From NCBI RefSeq assembly GCF_000300235.2, contig NZ_CP004388.1:167501-231500 (forward strand): a DNA stretch of 64,000 bases, read 5' to 3'. The first letter of the stretch is position 1, and the number at the start of each line of letters is the position of its first letter. Shown one piece after another: positions 1-7,323 of the stretch. The translations under genes were made by a program, and so were the position numbers. This DNA is from Thalassospira xiamenensis M-5 = DSM 17429 (GTDB lineage: Bacteria; Pseudomonadota; Alphaproteobacteria; Rhodospirillales; Thalassospiraceae). Below the pieces are notes generated by a model. That model was not told where the DNA came from. It was given only the letters and a program-made list of their open reading frames with translations, and searched no databases.

Positions 1-360
1 GATGTTAAACGACGCGGGAAAAGGCCCTCACGGCTTGGTCTGCTGGACATTCTCGATGGGTTGGTTTCCGAGGTGTCAGTGTCGGCTGATGAGAGCGTTT
101 TCCCGGCTGTCTGTGATCCATCCGATCCACCGGAATGGCAAGAGATATGCCAGGTCGTCGCGCAGTCGGATATTCCCGGATGTCGTAACCCGCGTATCTG
201 GCTGTCACAGATCCGGGCGGTTCTGAGTGGCAATACAATCGAATTAAAAGCCCGGAACCGATGCGTTCAGGATATTGCCCGTCATCATTTGTTGGCCATC
301 ATTGAACCCGTTGCCGAACGCCGGGGCTTGCAGATCGGAGCTGTGTCATGCGTGAGCTGA
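1..360 (+). CDS. DnaA N-terminal-like protein, 3' part only
   Basis: The reading frame is open from the first base of the window, so the start lies to the left. The visible 119 residues end in a segment with a tryptophan, 'GNTIELKARNRCVQDI' and a following helix, which resembles the DnaA_N domain (pattern W...L.G.TI.L.A.NRF..D.v). No AAA+ motor or DNA-binding domain follows. It is therefore either a small stand-alone DnaA_N-like protein or the tail of a larger replication or phage-type protein. It overlaps the next start by 13 bases, which suggests translational coupling. The function is inferred from this short similarity only. Confidence 0.5.
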   Translation, partial: DVKRRGKRPSRLGLLDILDGLVSEVSVSADESVFPAVCDPSDPPEWQEICQVVAQSDIPGCRNPRIWLSQIRAVLSGNTIELKARNRCVQDIARHHLLAIIEPVAERRGLQIGAVSCVS

Positions 361-656
361 TGATGTCCTCTGATCATTTTCCTGTGTCGTTTGAAGTTCG
401 GCTTGAGGTATTTCGTCATCAGGCGGCTGGCTTGTCCCGCATCCGACGCTGGAACGGAGCCTGTGATGTTACCGTTGCCCAGCACTGCGTGCAGGCTTGC
501 GATCTGGCGCCCCCCGAGGCTGCCGGTTATGCCTTGATCCACGACATCGAGGAGTTTGATACCGGTGATATTACCACACCGGTCAAGAACACCATGCGTG
601 CGCTTGGTGTCTGGCAGTGTTTTGAAAGTGAGATCGTCTTGCCCATCGGACTATGA
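348..656 (+). CDS. HD-domain hydrolase, short and probably truncated
   Basis: 102 residues. The order 'LSRIRRWNGACDVTVAQHC' followed by 'ALIHDIEEFDTGDITTPVK' matches the metal-binding pattern of YfbR-like and phage-type HD phosphohydrolases (R-F-x-G ... VAxH ... LLHDxxEAYxGDIxxPxK). These enzymes usually act on nucleotides and are about 180-200 residues long. Here the frame stops soon after the P-V-K signature, so the C-terminal helices that normally carry the last metal-binding aspartate are missing. It may be a decayed copy or a minimal variant. It overlaps the end of the upstream DnaA_N-like gene. Confidence 0.55.
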   Translation: MRELMMSSDHFPVSFEVRLEVFRHQAAGLSRIRRWNGACDVTVAQHCVQACDLAPPEAAGYALIHDIEEFDTGDITTPVKNTMRALGVWQCFESEIVLPIGL

Positions 657-815
657 ATTGAACCAAAAAATGAGAAGCAAAGGCGCATGATAATAGTGTC
701 TATGGCTTTTTTGTGCGTGTCGTCTGGATAAATCTGTAAATGGCTCAGATTTGAATTCATCAATGATTAAAAAGGTCGCAATGACGTGGCTTCCTGAATA
801 GTATCTGCTGACTAG

Positions 816-832
816 GCAGAACGTTGTTCTGC
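816..832. promoter_or_regulatory. Perfect palindrome upstream of the pgtC-like gene
   Basis: Seven-base arms GCAGAAC and GTTCTGC are separated by GTT, about 80 bases before the pgtC-like start. This is the size of a dimeric repressor or activator site. The rest of the gap 657-910 shows no coding potential, and I could not find a sigma-54 type element in it. Confidence 0.4.
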
Positions 833-865
833 AGAAAACATAAGAACAAATACTAGTTCGGGAGG

Positions 866-898
866 CGCGGACAGCAGGCTAATCGCCAACGGTCCGCG
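866..898 (+). promoter_or_regulatory. Leader dyad before the pgtC-like gene
   Basis: The arms CGCGGAC and GTCCGCG are separated by 19 bases and end 12 bases before the ATG at 911. The start itself has no clear Shine-Dalgarno sequence, while a good one (GGGAGG) lies just before the dyad. The hairpin could bring the two together or hide the start. This is inference from sequence symmetry. Confidence 0.35.
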
Positions 899-910
899 AA
901 AAATAGTTCA

Positions 911-2248
911 ATGCGTTTGAGGCCAGCAACCTCGTTGCGCGTTGTAGTCCAGATTGCTGCCGGTATGTTGGCATTTGCCATATCGGGCAAGGCCACAGCG
1001 TGTGAACTGAGTATTCTGACGTCGTATCCGTCGTCATTCTACAAGCCGTTTATTGACCAGTTTGTAAAACAATCGGGCACAGTTGATGTGTGTGTTCAGA
1101 ACAAGAACACCATTGGTCTGATTGCCCATGTGCGTGAAAACCGCAGACCGGTTCCCGATATTGTCTGGGCCAGTTCGCCGGTTGCCTTTGAGCTGCTTGA
1201 GCAACAGGGGGCCTTGGCAAAGTTCCCAGAAAAAGTATCAGAGCCCGTTACAAATGGGGGTATTCAGATCGACGCATCTGACGGCTCACGGTTTGGCTTT
1301 GCGCTCTCGACAATCGGGATGATGTCAGCGACAGATCAACCATTTGGAACCACAACAGTTGAAATCGCCGATCTGGCGTCGCCGTACTATTACGGCCTTT
1401 TGGGAATGAGTTCGCCGTCACGCAGTGGGACGACCCACCTTTTTGTCGAGAGCTTGTTGCAACAATATGGCTGGCAGGATGGCTGGGCGTTATTGTCGCA
1501 AATTGGCGGGAACCTTGCGACGGTAACCGCGCGCAGTTTCGGGGTACGTGACGGGGTGGCACGCAAACGGTTCCCGTTCGGGATCGGGATTGATTTTCTG
1601 GCTAGATCTGAACCGCAAACGGGTGAGGCTTTGTTGTTCCAGGCTTTTTCACCAGGCTGGTACTTCCCGGCTAGTGTGGCAGTGACTGGACTTGGAGCGC
1701 AAAACGCCCGTTCTCTAGAATTTGTTGACTTCCTGCGCGGTGATATCGCTCAGCATTTGCTCTTACATCCGGAAATCCGACGCATTCCGATTGATCCTAA
1801 ACTTTGGCCGCAGGCAGGATTTTCGCCATCCGAAAATAATCCTGCACAGGGCCTTGATTTAAAACTGGCGGCACGGCGGATGGCCGTGGTCAATGCGCTT
1901 TATGATGATATGATCACGCACCGGTTACTTGAACTCAGAAAACTTTGGCAATCGTTGCGACGGTTGGAAGCCACACCGGTGATTACCCAGTCTGATGCGA
2001 CCAAGCCGTTGCTCAATGCGGTGCGTGATGCGCTTGAATCAGTCCCGGTTGCGGCCTTTATGGCCAATGAACACAGTTTTGAACGGGTGTTTTCCGATGG
2101 GGTTCCGACCGAAAACGCGGTCGTTGGCAGACTTCGTTTGCAGGACAGCTGGTCGAACGATTTCAGCCAGCGTTTCAAGTCCGCCCGCGAACTGATTGCG
2201 CGCATGGATGCATTTCAAAGCCACCTTGATACAGGGGCTGTGAAATGA
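911..2248 (+). CDS. pgtC: PgtC-like periplasmic sensor binding protein
   Basis: 445 residues beginning with a signal peptide ('VVVQIAAGMLAFAISGKATA'). The rest is a periplasmic binding-protein fold: 'ELSILTSYPSSFYKPF', 'PDIVWASSPVAFELL', then 'SSPSRSGTTHLFVES' and 'ARSFGVRDGV'. The same motifs occur in the transport binding protein at 5816-7171, so the two are paralogues. In Salmonella, PgtC is the binding protein that feeds the PgtB/PgtA two-component system for phosphoglycerate. The order here (C, B, A with 4-base overlaps) is the same. The role proposed is to report ligand occupancy to the kinase, not to transport. A C-terminal helical extension after about residue 320 may touch the kinase. 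Confidence 0.75.
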   Translation: MRLRPATSLRVVVQIAAGMLAFAISGKATACELSILTSYPSSFYKPFIDQFVKQSGTVDVCVQNKNTIGLIAHVRENRRPVPDIVWASSPVAFELLEQQGALAKFPEKVSEPVTNGGIQIDASDGSRFGFALSTIGMMSATDQPFGTTTVEIADLASPYYYGLLGMSSPSRSGTTHLFVESLLQQYGWQDGWALLSQIGGNLATVTARSFGVRDGVARKRFPFGIGIDFLARSEPQTGEALLFQAFSPGWYFPASVAVTGLGAQNARSLEFVDFLRGDIAQHLLLHPEIRRIPIDPKLWPQAGFSPSENNPAQGLDLKLAARRMAVVNALYDDMITHRLLELRKLWQSLRRLEATPVITQSDATKPLLNAVRDALESVPVAAFMANEHSFERVFSDGVPTENAVVGRLRLQDSWSNDFSQRFKSARELIARMDAFQSHLDTGAVK

Positions 2249-4254
2249 AGTGGCGTCTACACAGCCTGAAGTCCAAGCTGACTTTGTCGATCTTTGTCAT
2301 TGCAAGCGTTTCGGTGATGGCAACGGTAATTTCTAACCTGACACTGGGGGGCGTCAGTCAGACGGTTGCCGATTTGGCATCGGAAAACCTGTCGATTACA
2401 GCGACAAGTGCCCGCTTTGCCGAGATAGGTCAGGAAATCAGGGTTGCGACCCCGCGTTTGGGCAGTGCCAGTACCCAGTATGGTCGCCAAGAAGCTCTGA
2501 ACAGTCTGGAAGGCCATTTCAGGGATCTGAAACAACTGAGTGACGAGCTTGCAATCTACGCGCCGGAACTGACAGAAAAGCTGGCGGGGTTGCTTGATGC
2601 TTTGATGAGCAATGTCGAAAAGCTTGATGCCAATGTCGCAGGCAAGTTCACCATGCGCGATGATCTGGGCCGACAGGTAGCAAGAATCAACCGACTGCAT
2701 AGCGACTTTTTGCTCGAAGTCGATCCCTTGCTGATTGATGCCAATTTCAACGTAACATCGGAGATTGATCGCAGTTTTTCCGCGCCGGGACAGGAAATCC
2801 GGGCCGATGCGGTGATTAACGAAGTTCGCTTTACAGAGGCCCTTGGGCGTCTGCATGCCGCCTGTAACCTGATTGTCGGTTTGATGTTGCGTGCGGTTGG
2901 TGAAGATGATTTTGGGGCGATCGAACAGCTTCGGCTTCGCCTTTTGGAGAGTATTTCCGAGGCCAACGAAAACCTTCCGGCCCTGCAACAGAACAGCAGT
3001 TCCATCACCTTGCTCCAGATTTGGCGTGAAATTGCATCTTATGGCGATAGTCCGCGTGATCTGCTTGAATTGAAGCTGCGTGAAACAGCCTTGCGCCGTC
3101 AGAATGCCCAGCTTCAGAACGAAAGTGCGATCTTACTTGAAGCATTGGGCGGGCTTGTTGCTGATGCGGTACTTGAAAGTGGTCAGCGCACCGAAAACGT
3201 ATCGCTTCAGATCAAGCAGGAAGTACGCAACGGGCAACTGTTCGGTGCCCTAGCTGGTCTTGCCACCGTGGTGTTGCTGATCCTGTTTTCGGTGTTCTTT
3301 ATCCGCGGGCAGTTGTTACAACGTTTGATGCGTGTCTTGTCTTCGATGCAGATCATTGCTGATGGCAACTTTGCGCACCGGGTTCTGGTTGATGGCAAGG
3401 ACGAGATCGGGCAACTTGCCGATGTGGTTCGTCTATTCCGCCACAAGTCCCAGGAACTTGAAGCTCACGCCGAGGTGCTTCAGGAGACCAACAGCGAACT
3501 GCGCCACGAAATTGCGCTGCGCCGTCAGGCAGAACAAGATTTGCGTGAAACCCAGGCCGAACTTTTGCAGGCAGCCAAACTCGCCGCATTGGGACAGTTA
3601 TCAGCAAGCATCGCCCATGAGTTTAATCAGCCATTAGCAGCTCTTAGTTCCTATAATCACAATGCTGAACTGTATCTGGAGCGCGGCGAAATCGAAAAAT
3701 GCCGTGAAAAACTCGAAGATATAGACAGGCTGGTGAAGCGTCTTTCAAAGACGTCAAACCATCTGAAAAGTTTTGCCCGCCGTCCGCAGGAGGCCGTCAC
3801 GCGCCATAGCGCGGTCGAGGTTCTGGAAAATGCATTGTCGCTGTTTGAAGAGCGGATGACACGGAGCAATATCCAACTTGTTCGCGACTATCCAGACGGC
3901 CAGGTTTATGTTCTGACCGATCCGGCAAAGCTTGAGCAGGTTTTGATCAACCTGATCAGCAATGCGGTCGATGCGGTAGAACATCAGGCGAACCCAGGTC
4001 TGCGTATGGTCATCAGCGAAACTGACCGACAGGCGCTCATTTCGGTTATTGATAATGGTACCGGGTTTGCGCCGGACGTCAGTGATAAACTTTTTGAACC
4101 CTTCTTTACGACCAAGCCGCCGGGCAAAGGGCTGGGACTTGGATTGTCGATTTCATTCAATATCATTCGTGACCTTGGTGGTCGTTTGCAGGTCCTGTCT
4201 GGAACGGGTGATCAGGGTGGAACGACCGCAACTGTGGAGCTGTTTAAAACGTGA
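2245..4254 (+). CDS. pgtB: PgtB-like sensor histidine kinase
   Basis: 669 residues, nearly the length known for PgtB. Membrane segments at about 12-34 and 332-353 enclose a 300-residue helical periplasmic domain. A HAMP linker, a coiled coil and a HisKA domain follow, with the phospho-accepting His458 in 'SIAHEFNQPLAALSSY'. The HATPase domain shows the N box 'LINLISNAVDAV', 'DNGTGF' and the glycine-rich 'GKGLGLGLSI'. It should autophosphorylate and pass phosphate to the regulator encoded next. It overlaps both neighbours by four bases (ATGA), so the three products are probably made in fixed ratio. Confidence 0.85.
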   Translation: MKWRLHSLKSKLTLSIFVIASVSVMATVISNLTLGGVSQTVADLASENLSITATSARFAEIGQEIRVATPRLGSASTQYGRQEALNSLEGHFRDLKQLSDELAIYAPELTEKLAGLLDALMSNVEKLDANVAGKFTMRDDLGRQVARINRLHSDFLLEVDPLLIDANFNVTSEIDRSFSAPGQEIRADAVINEVRFTEALGRLHAACNLIVGLMLRAVGEDDFGAIEQLRLRLLESISEANENLPALQQNSSSITLLQIWREIASYGDSPRDLLELKLRETALRRQNAQLQNESAILLEALGGLVADAVLESGQRTENVSLQIKQEVRNGQLFGALAGLATVVLLILFSVFFIRGQLLQRLMRVLSSMQIIADGNFAHRVLVDGKDEIGQLADVVRLFRHKSQELEAHAEVLQETNSELRHEIALRRQAEQDLRETQAELLQAAKLAALGQLSASIAHEFNQPLAALSSYNHNAELYLERGEIEKCREKLEDIDRLVKRLSKTSNHLKSFARRPQEAVTRHSAVEVLENALSLFEERMTRSNIQLVRDYPDGQVYVLTDPAKLEQVLINLISNAVDAVEHQANPGLRMVISETDRQALISVIDNGTGFAPDVSDKLFEPFFTTKPPGKGLGLGLSISFNIIRDLGGRLQVLSGTGDQGGTTATVELFKT

Positions 4255-5609
4255 CCGATAACAGTGTAAAACCACCTGTTCTGTTGATTGATGATGAAGC
4301 TGAAATTCGCCGTGCATGGGAAGAAACCCTGCATCTGAATGACTTTACGCCGCACTCATTCGAAGACGGGGCCGCGGCAATTGCGACCCTGGATGCCGGA
4401 TGGCCCGGCGTGGTTCTGACCGATTTACGAATGCCCGAGATGGACGGGTTTGCCGTGCTGGATGCGGTTAAACGCATTGATCCGAAAATTCCGGTCATTA
4501 TCGTTACCGGCCATGGTGATATTCCGATGGCAACCAAGGCTGTTAAAGCAGGTGCCTATGATTTCATCGAAAAACCGGCCGATCCGGATGCCCTGCTTTC
4601 GGTGATGGCACGTGCTGCCGAACTCCGTAGGCTGGTTCTGGAAAACCGGCGTCTGAGCAATAGCAGTTCGGACGGCTATAAAATTGAAAATCACATTATG
4701 GGTAATCATCCAAAAATTGAACGGCTGCGAGCGCAAATTGCCGTTGTTGCCGGAGCGGATGTCAATACGGTGATCTATGGGGAAACCGGTACCGGTAAGG
4801 AACTGGTTGCCCGTGCACTGCATGAATTGGGACCGCGTAAGGACGGGCCTTTCATTGCGATTAACTGTGGTGCCTTGCACGAAACCTTGATTGCCAGCGA
4901 ATTGTTTGGTCATGAAACCGGGGCCTTTACCGGTGCAGATCGCCGACGTATTGGTAAACTTGAACAGGCAAGCGGGGGGACGCTTTTCCTTGATGAGATT
5001 GAAAGCATGCCTCTTGGCCAGCAAACCCAGCTTTTGCGAGCCTTGCAAGGGCAGGTGATAGAAAGGCTGGGCGGGAAATCCCAGATCAAAATTGATGTGC
5101 GTGTGGTGGCAGCCGCCAAGGAAGATCTTGAGCGTGCATCTGAAGAAACCAGATTTCGCGCCGACCTTTATTATCGGCTGGCGGTCGCGTCATTGACAAT
5201 TCCGTCTTTGCGTGAACGTGGTGACGATATCGCACTTTTGTTCGTGCACTACGTTACAAAGGCCTGTAGCAAGCACGGTTTGACGGTCCCGGAAATCACC
5301 GAAATCAATCTTGATGATTTGCGCGGAAAGTCATGGCCGGGGAATGTGCGTGAACTGGTAAATGCCGCCGAACGCTATGCCTTGCAGCTTGAAAGTGCTG
5401 GGATGGCAACCGATCCGCTTGATGCCAGGATAATGTCGTTGCCCGATCAGATTGAGGCGTTTGAAAAAAAGGTGATTGTATCTGCCTTGCGACGTTGTGG
5501 TGGGCGTGTCCAGGAAACAGCAGACTATCTGTCTATCCCGCGCAAGAAGCTGTATCTGCGGATGCAGTACTACAAGATCGATAAGCGCGCATTTGCAAGC
5601 AGCGAGTGA
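4251..5609 (+). CDS. pgtA: PgtA-like sigma-54-dependent response regulator
   Basis: 452 residues of the NtrC type. The receiver domain has the acceptor Asp58 in 'VVLTDLRMPEMDGF'. The AAA+ domain has Walker A 'GETGTGKE', the sigma-54 contact loop 'GAFTGA' and Walker B 'GGTLFLDEI'. A C-terminal Fis-type helix-turn-helix ('GGRVQETADYLSIPRKKLY') binds DNA. The GAFTGA loop is intact, so it should activate RpoN polymerase. The obvious target is the perfect -24/-12 promoter that follows at 5745-5759, with the dyad at 5611-5658 as its probable binding site. Confidence 0.9.
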   Translation: MTDNSVKPPVLLIDDEAEIRRAWEETLHLNDFTPHSFEDGAAAIATLDAGWPGVVLTDLRMPEMDGFAVLDAVKRIDPKIPVIIVTGHGDIPMATKAVKAGAYDFIEKPADPDALLSVMARAAELRRLVLENRRLSNSSSDGYKIENHIMGNHPKIERLRAQIAVVAGADVNTVIYGETGTGKELVARALHELGPRKDGPFIAINCGALHETLIASELFGHETGAFTGADRRRIGKLEQASGGTLFLDEIESMPLGQQTQLLRALQGQVIERLGGKSQIKIDVRVVAAAKEDLERASEETRFRADLYYRLAVASLTIPSLRERGDDIALLFVHYVTKACSKHGLTVPEITEINLDDLRGKSWPGNVRELVNAAERYALQLESAGMATDPLDARIMSLPDQIEAFEKKVIVSALRRCGGRVQETADYLSIPRKKLYLRMQYYKIDKRAFASSE

Positions 5610-5610
5610 T

Positions 5611-5658
5611 GGGTCGTTCGTGACACCAGATTTTTTACTGATGTGTCAGAATTGACCC
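5611..5658. promoter_or_regulatory. Probable enhancer (UAS) for the PgtA-like activator
   Basis: A long symmetric dyad: GGGTC-N5-TGACAC, a 16-base centre, then GTGTCA-N5-GACCC. Both half-sites keep the same internal spacing, as expected for a protein dimer contacting two major grooves per half. It starts just after the pgtA stop codon and is centred about 135 bases before the expected transcription start, a normal place for an NtrC-family enhancer. No T-run follows the right arm, so a terminator is less likely. The protein-DNA pairing is inferred. Confidence 0.6.
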
Positions 5659-5704
5659 ATTCTCTGCTTTCATAGGTGAGTCGATTTTTGATTTATTCAT
5701 TATT

Positions 5705-5717
5705 TTTCAATTAGTTA
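5705..5717 (+). promoter_or_regulatory. Candidate IHF site between enhancer and promoter
   Basis: TTTCAA-TTAG-TTA matches the IHF consensus WATCAA-N4-TTR at all but one position. It lies in an AT-rich stretch between the enhancer dyad and the sigma-54 promoter, where IHF commonly bends DNA for NtrC-type activators. The motif is weakly specific, so the support is mainly positional. Confidence 0.35.
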
Positions 5718-5744
5718 CTCATTTTAGGGTGAGAGGGTGCCTTC

Positions 5745-5759
5745 TGGCACAGACGTTGC
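5745..5759 (+). promoter_or_regulatory. Sigma-54 (-24/-12) promoter of the ABC transporter operon
   Basis: TGGCAC-N5-TTGC followed by T is an exact match to the RpoN consensus (-24 GG and -12 GC with correct spacing). Transcription would start near 5771, about 45 bases before the GTG at 5816. It excludes the upstream in-frame ATG at 5729 as a start, because that codon would lie upstream of the promoter. Confidence 0.85.
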
Positions 5760-5815
5760 TCTTGTTTGGTTGCCGACCGTTGTCGGTCAATGAACAACCA
5801 AATAGGGAGGAACCA

Positions 5816-7171
5816 GTGTCCAAAATGGTTCACAAGACTTTGCGCCACCTGGGGACAGGTGTTGCGATTGCTGCAATGCTTGCGACAGCGACAGCACATG
5901 CCGCAGATGACAAGCTTGTTATTGTTACATCATTTCCATCTGATCTGACGGACGTCTTCAAAAACGCCTTCATGAAGGAAAATCCTTCAATTTCCGTCGA
6001 GGTCGTCAATAAAAGCACCTCTTCAGGTGTGAAGTACCTGATTGAAACCGCGCAGAATAACCAGTCGGATATCTTCTGGGCGTCGGCACCTGATGCGTTC
6101 GAAGTGCTCAAGGAAAACAGTCTTCTGGCAAAATATGAATCGTCTGTCAGTGGTGTTGCGACAGAACTGAACGGCTATCCCATCAACGATCCGGACGGAT
6201 ATTATTCCGGCTTTGCTCTTTCGGGTTATGGATTCATGTGGAACGAACGTTACATGGATGCCTACAAACTTCCGGAACCAAGTGAATGGGAAGATCTGGC
6301 AAAGCCGGTCTATAACGGCCATGTTGGTATTTCCGCGCCGTCGCGTTCGGGGACGACGCACCTGACGATTGAAACCATTCTTCAGGGTGAAGGCTGGGAA
6401 AAAGGATGGCAGACCATCCGGGACATTTCCGGGAATGCCAAAACCATCACCGAGCGCAGCTTTGGTGTGCCGGACGGGGTGAATAGCGGTTCGTTCGGTA
6501 TCGGTATTGTCATCGATTTCTTCGGCTTCTCGTCGATGGCATCAGGTTTCCCGGTTGATTTCCGCTATCCTAGCGTCACGGCCCTTGTTCCGGCCAATAT
6601 CGGTGTGATCAACAATGCACCGAATAGCGAGCCGGCCAAGAAGTTCATCGACTTCCTGATGTCAGAAACCGGCCAAGGCCTGTTGTTCGACCCGAAAATC
6701 ATGCGTCTGCCGGTGAATAAGAGTGTTTATGCCAATGCACCTAAAGGTTTGCCAAACCCGTTTGATGGGTCGATCAAGTCCGAAGTCAACTTTGACACCG
6801 CGGTTTCGCAAGGGCGCTACAATGTCGTGAACTCGCTGTTCGACGTCATGGTTACCTATCGTTTGGAAGACCTGCGCGCAGCAACCGTAGCTATTCAGGA
6901 AGCCGAAGCCGCATTGGCTGAAAACGGTTCTGCCAATGCCGAAGCAACCAAGCTGATCGCTGATGCCAAGGCACTTCTCCATACGCTTCCGATTGATGAA
7001 GCCAAGGCAAATGATCCTGAATTTGCTGCGATCTTCAAAACCAAACGTAAGAAACAGACTGACAAGGTCGAAGGACGTCAGGCTGAAATCGAACAGGAAT
7101 GGGATAACCAGATCGTTCAGAACTACCAGAAAGCAGCTGAACTCGCGAATACGGCCCGCTTCATGTTCTAA
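5816..7171 (+). CDS. ABC transporter substrate-binding protein (organophosphate type)
   Basis: 451 residues. I chose GTG 5816 because GGGAGG lies five bases upstream and the signal peptide ('GTGVAIAAMLATATAHAA') then sits normally; ATG 5825 is possible. The fold is that of the iron/sugar-phosphate class binding proteins (FbpA/AfuA group). It has 'DKLVIVTSFPSDL', 'SDIFWASAPDAFEVL', 'SAPSRSGTTHLTIE' and 'ERSFGVPDGV'. These motifs are shared with the sensor PgtC-like protein, so both probably bind the same or a related ligand. A charged helical tail from about residue 360 is longer than usual. Regulation by sigma-54 and the PgtA-like activator is likely. AfuA of Actinobacillus binds hexose phosphates, so a phosphate ester is the best guess rather than iron. 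Confidence 0.8.
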   Translation: MSKMVHKTLRHLGTGVAIAAMLATATAHAADDKLVIVTSFPSDLTDVFKNAFMKENPSISVEVVNKSTSSGVKYLIETAQNNQSDIFWASAPDAFEVLKENSLLAKYESSVSGVATELNGYPINDPDGYYSGFALSGYGFMWNERYMDAYKLPEPSEWEDLAKPVYNGHVGISAPSRSGTTHLTIETILQGEGWEKGWQTIRDISGNAKTITERSFGVPDGVNSGSFGIGIVIDFFGFSSMASGFPVDFRYPSVTALVPANIGVINNAPNSEPAKKFIDFLMSETGQGLLFDPKIMRLPVNKSVYANAPKGLPNPFDGSIKSEVNFDTAVSQGRYNVVNSLFDVMVTYRLEDLRAATVAIQEAEAALAENGSANAEATKLIADAKALLHTLPIDEAKANDPEFAAIFKTKRKKQTDKVEGRQAEIEQEWDNQIVQNYQKAAELANTARFMF

Positions 7172-7253
7172 ACCGCACTGACCTCCCTGGTATCATGTAG
7201 ATCCACCACGCAGCCGCTGGGGGTATGCACGGGGACTGCATGATGCTCACCCT

Positions 7254-7294
7254 CCCTGCCAGAGAATTTCATCACAATGACCTCTCTGGCAGGG
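7254..7294 (+). terminator. Strong hairpin between binding protein and permease genes
   Basis: A perfect 12-bp inverted repeat (CCCTGCCAGAGA and TCTCTGGCAGGG) with a 17-base loop and no T-run. Hairpins at this place usually protect the upstream binding-protein mRNA or reduce read-through, so that binding protein is made in excess over the membrane parts. It is typed as terminator for lack of a better class. Confidence 0.6.
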
Positions 7295-7323
7295 GACAAA
7301 TTTTCCGACATTGGAGAATACTT

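Noticed and set aside
5611-5658. Terminator of the pgtCBA operon
   Set aside because: The dyad has a 16-base centre with only a small pairing inside and no T-run after the right arm. The symmetric two-block half-sites fit a protein site better.
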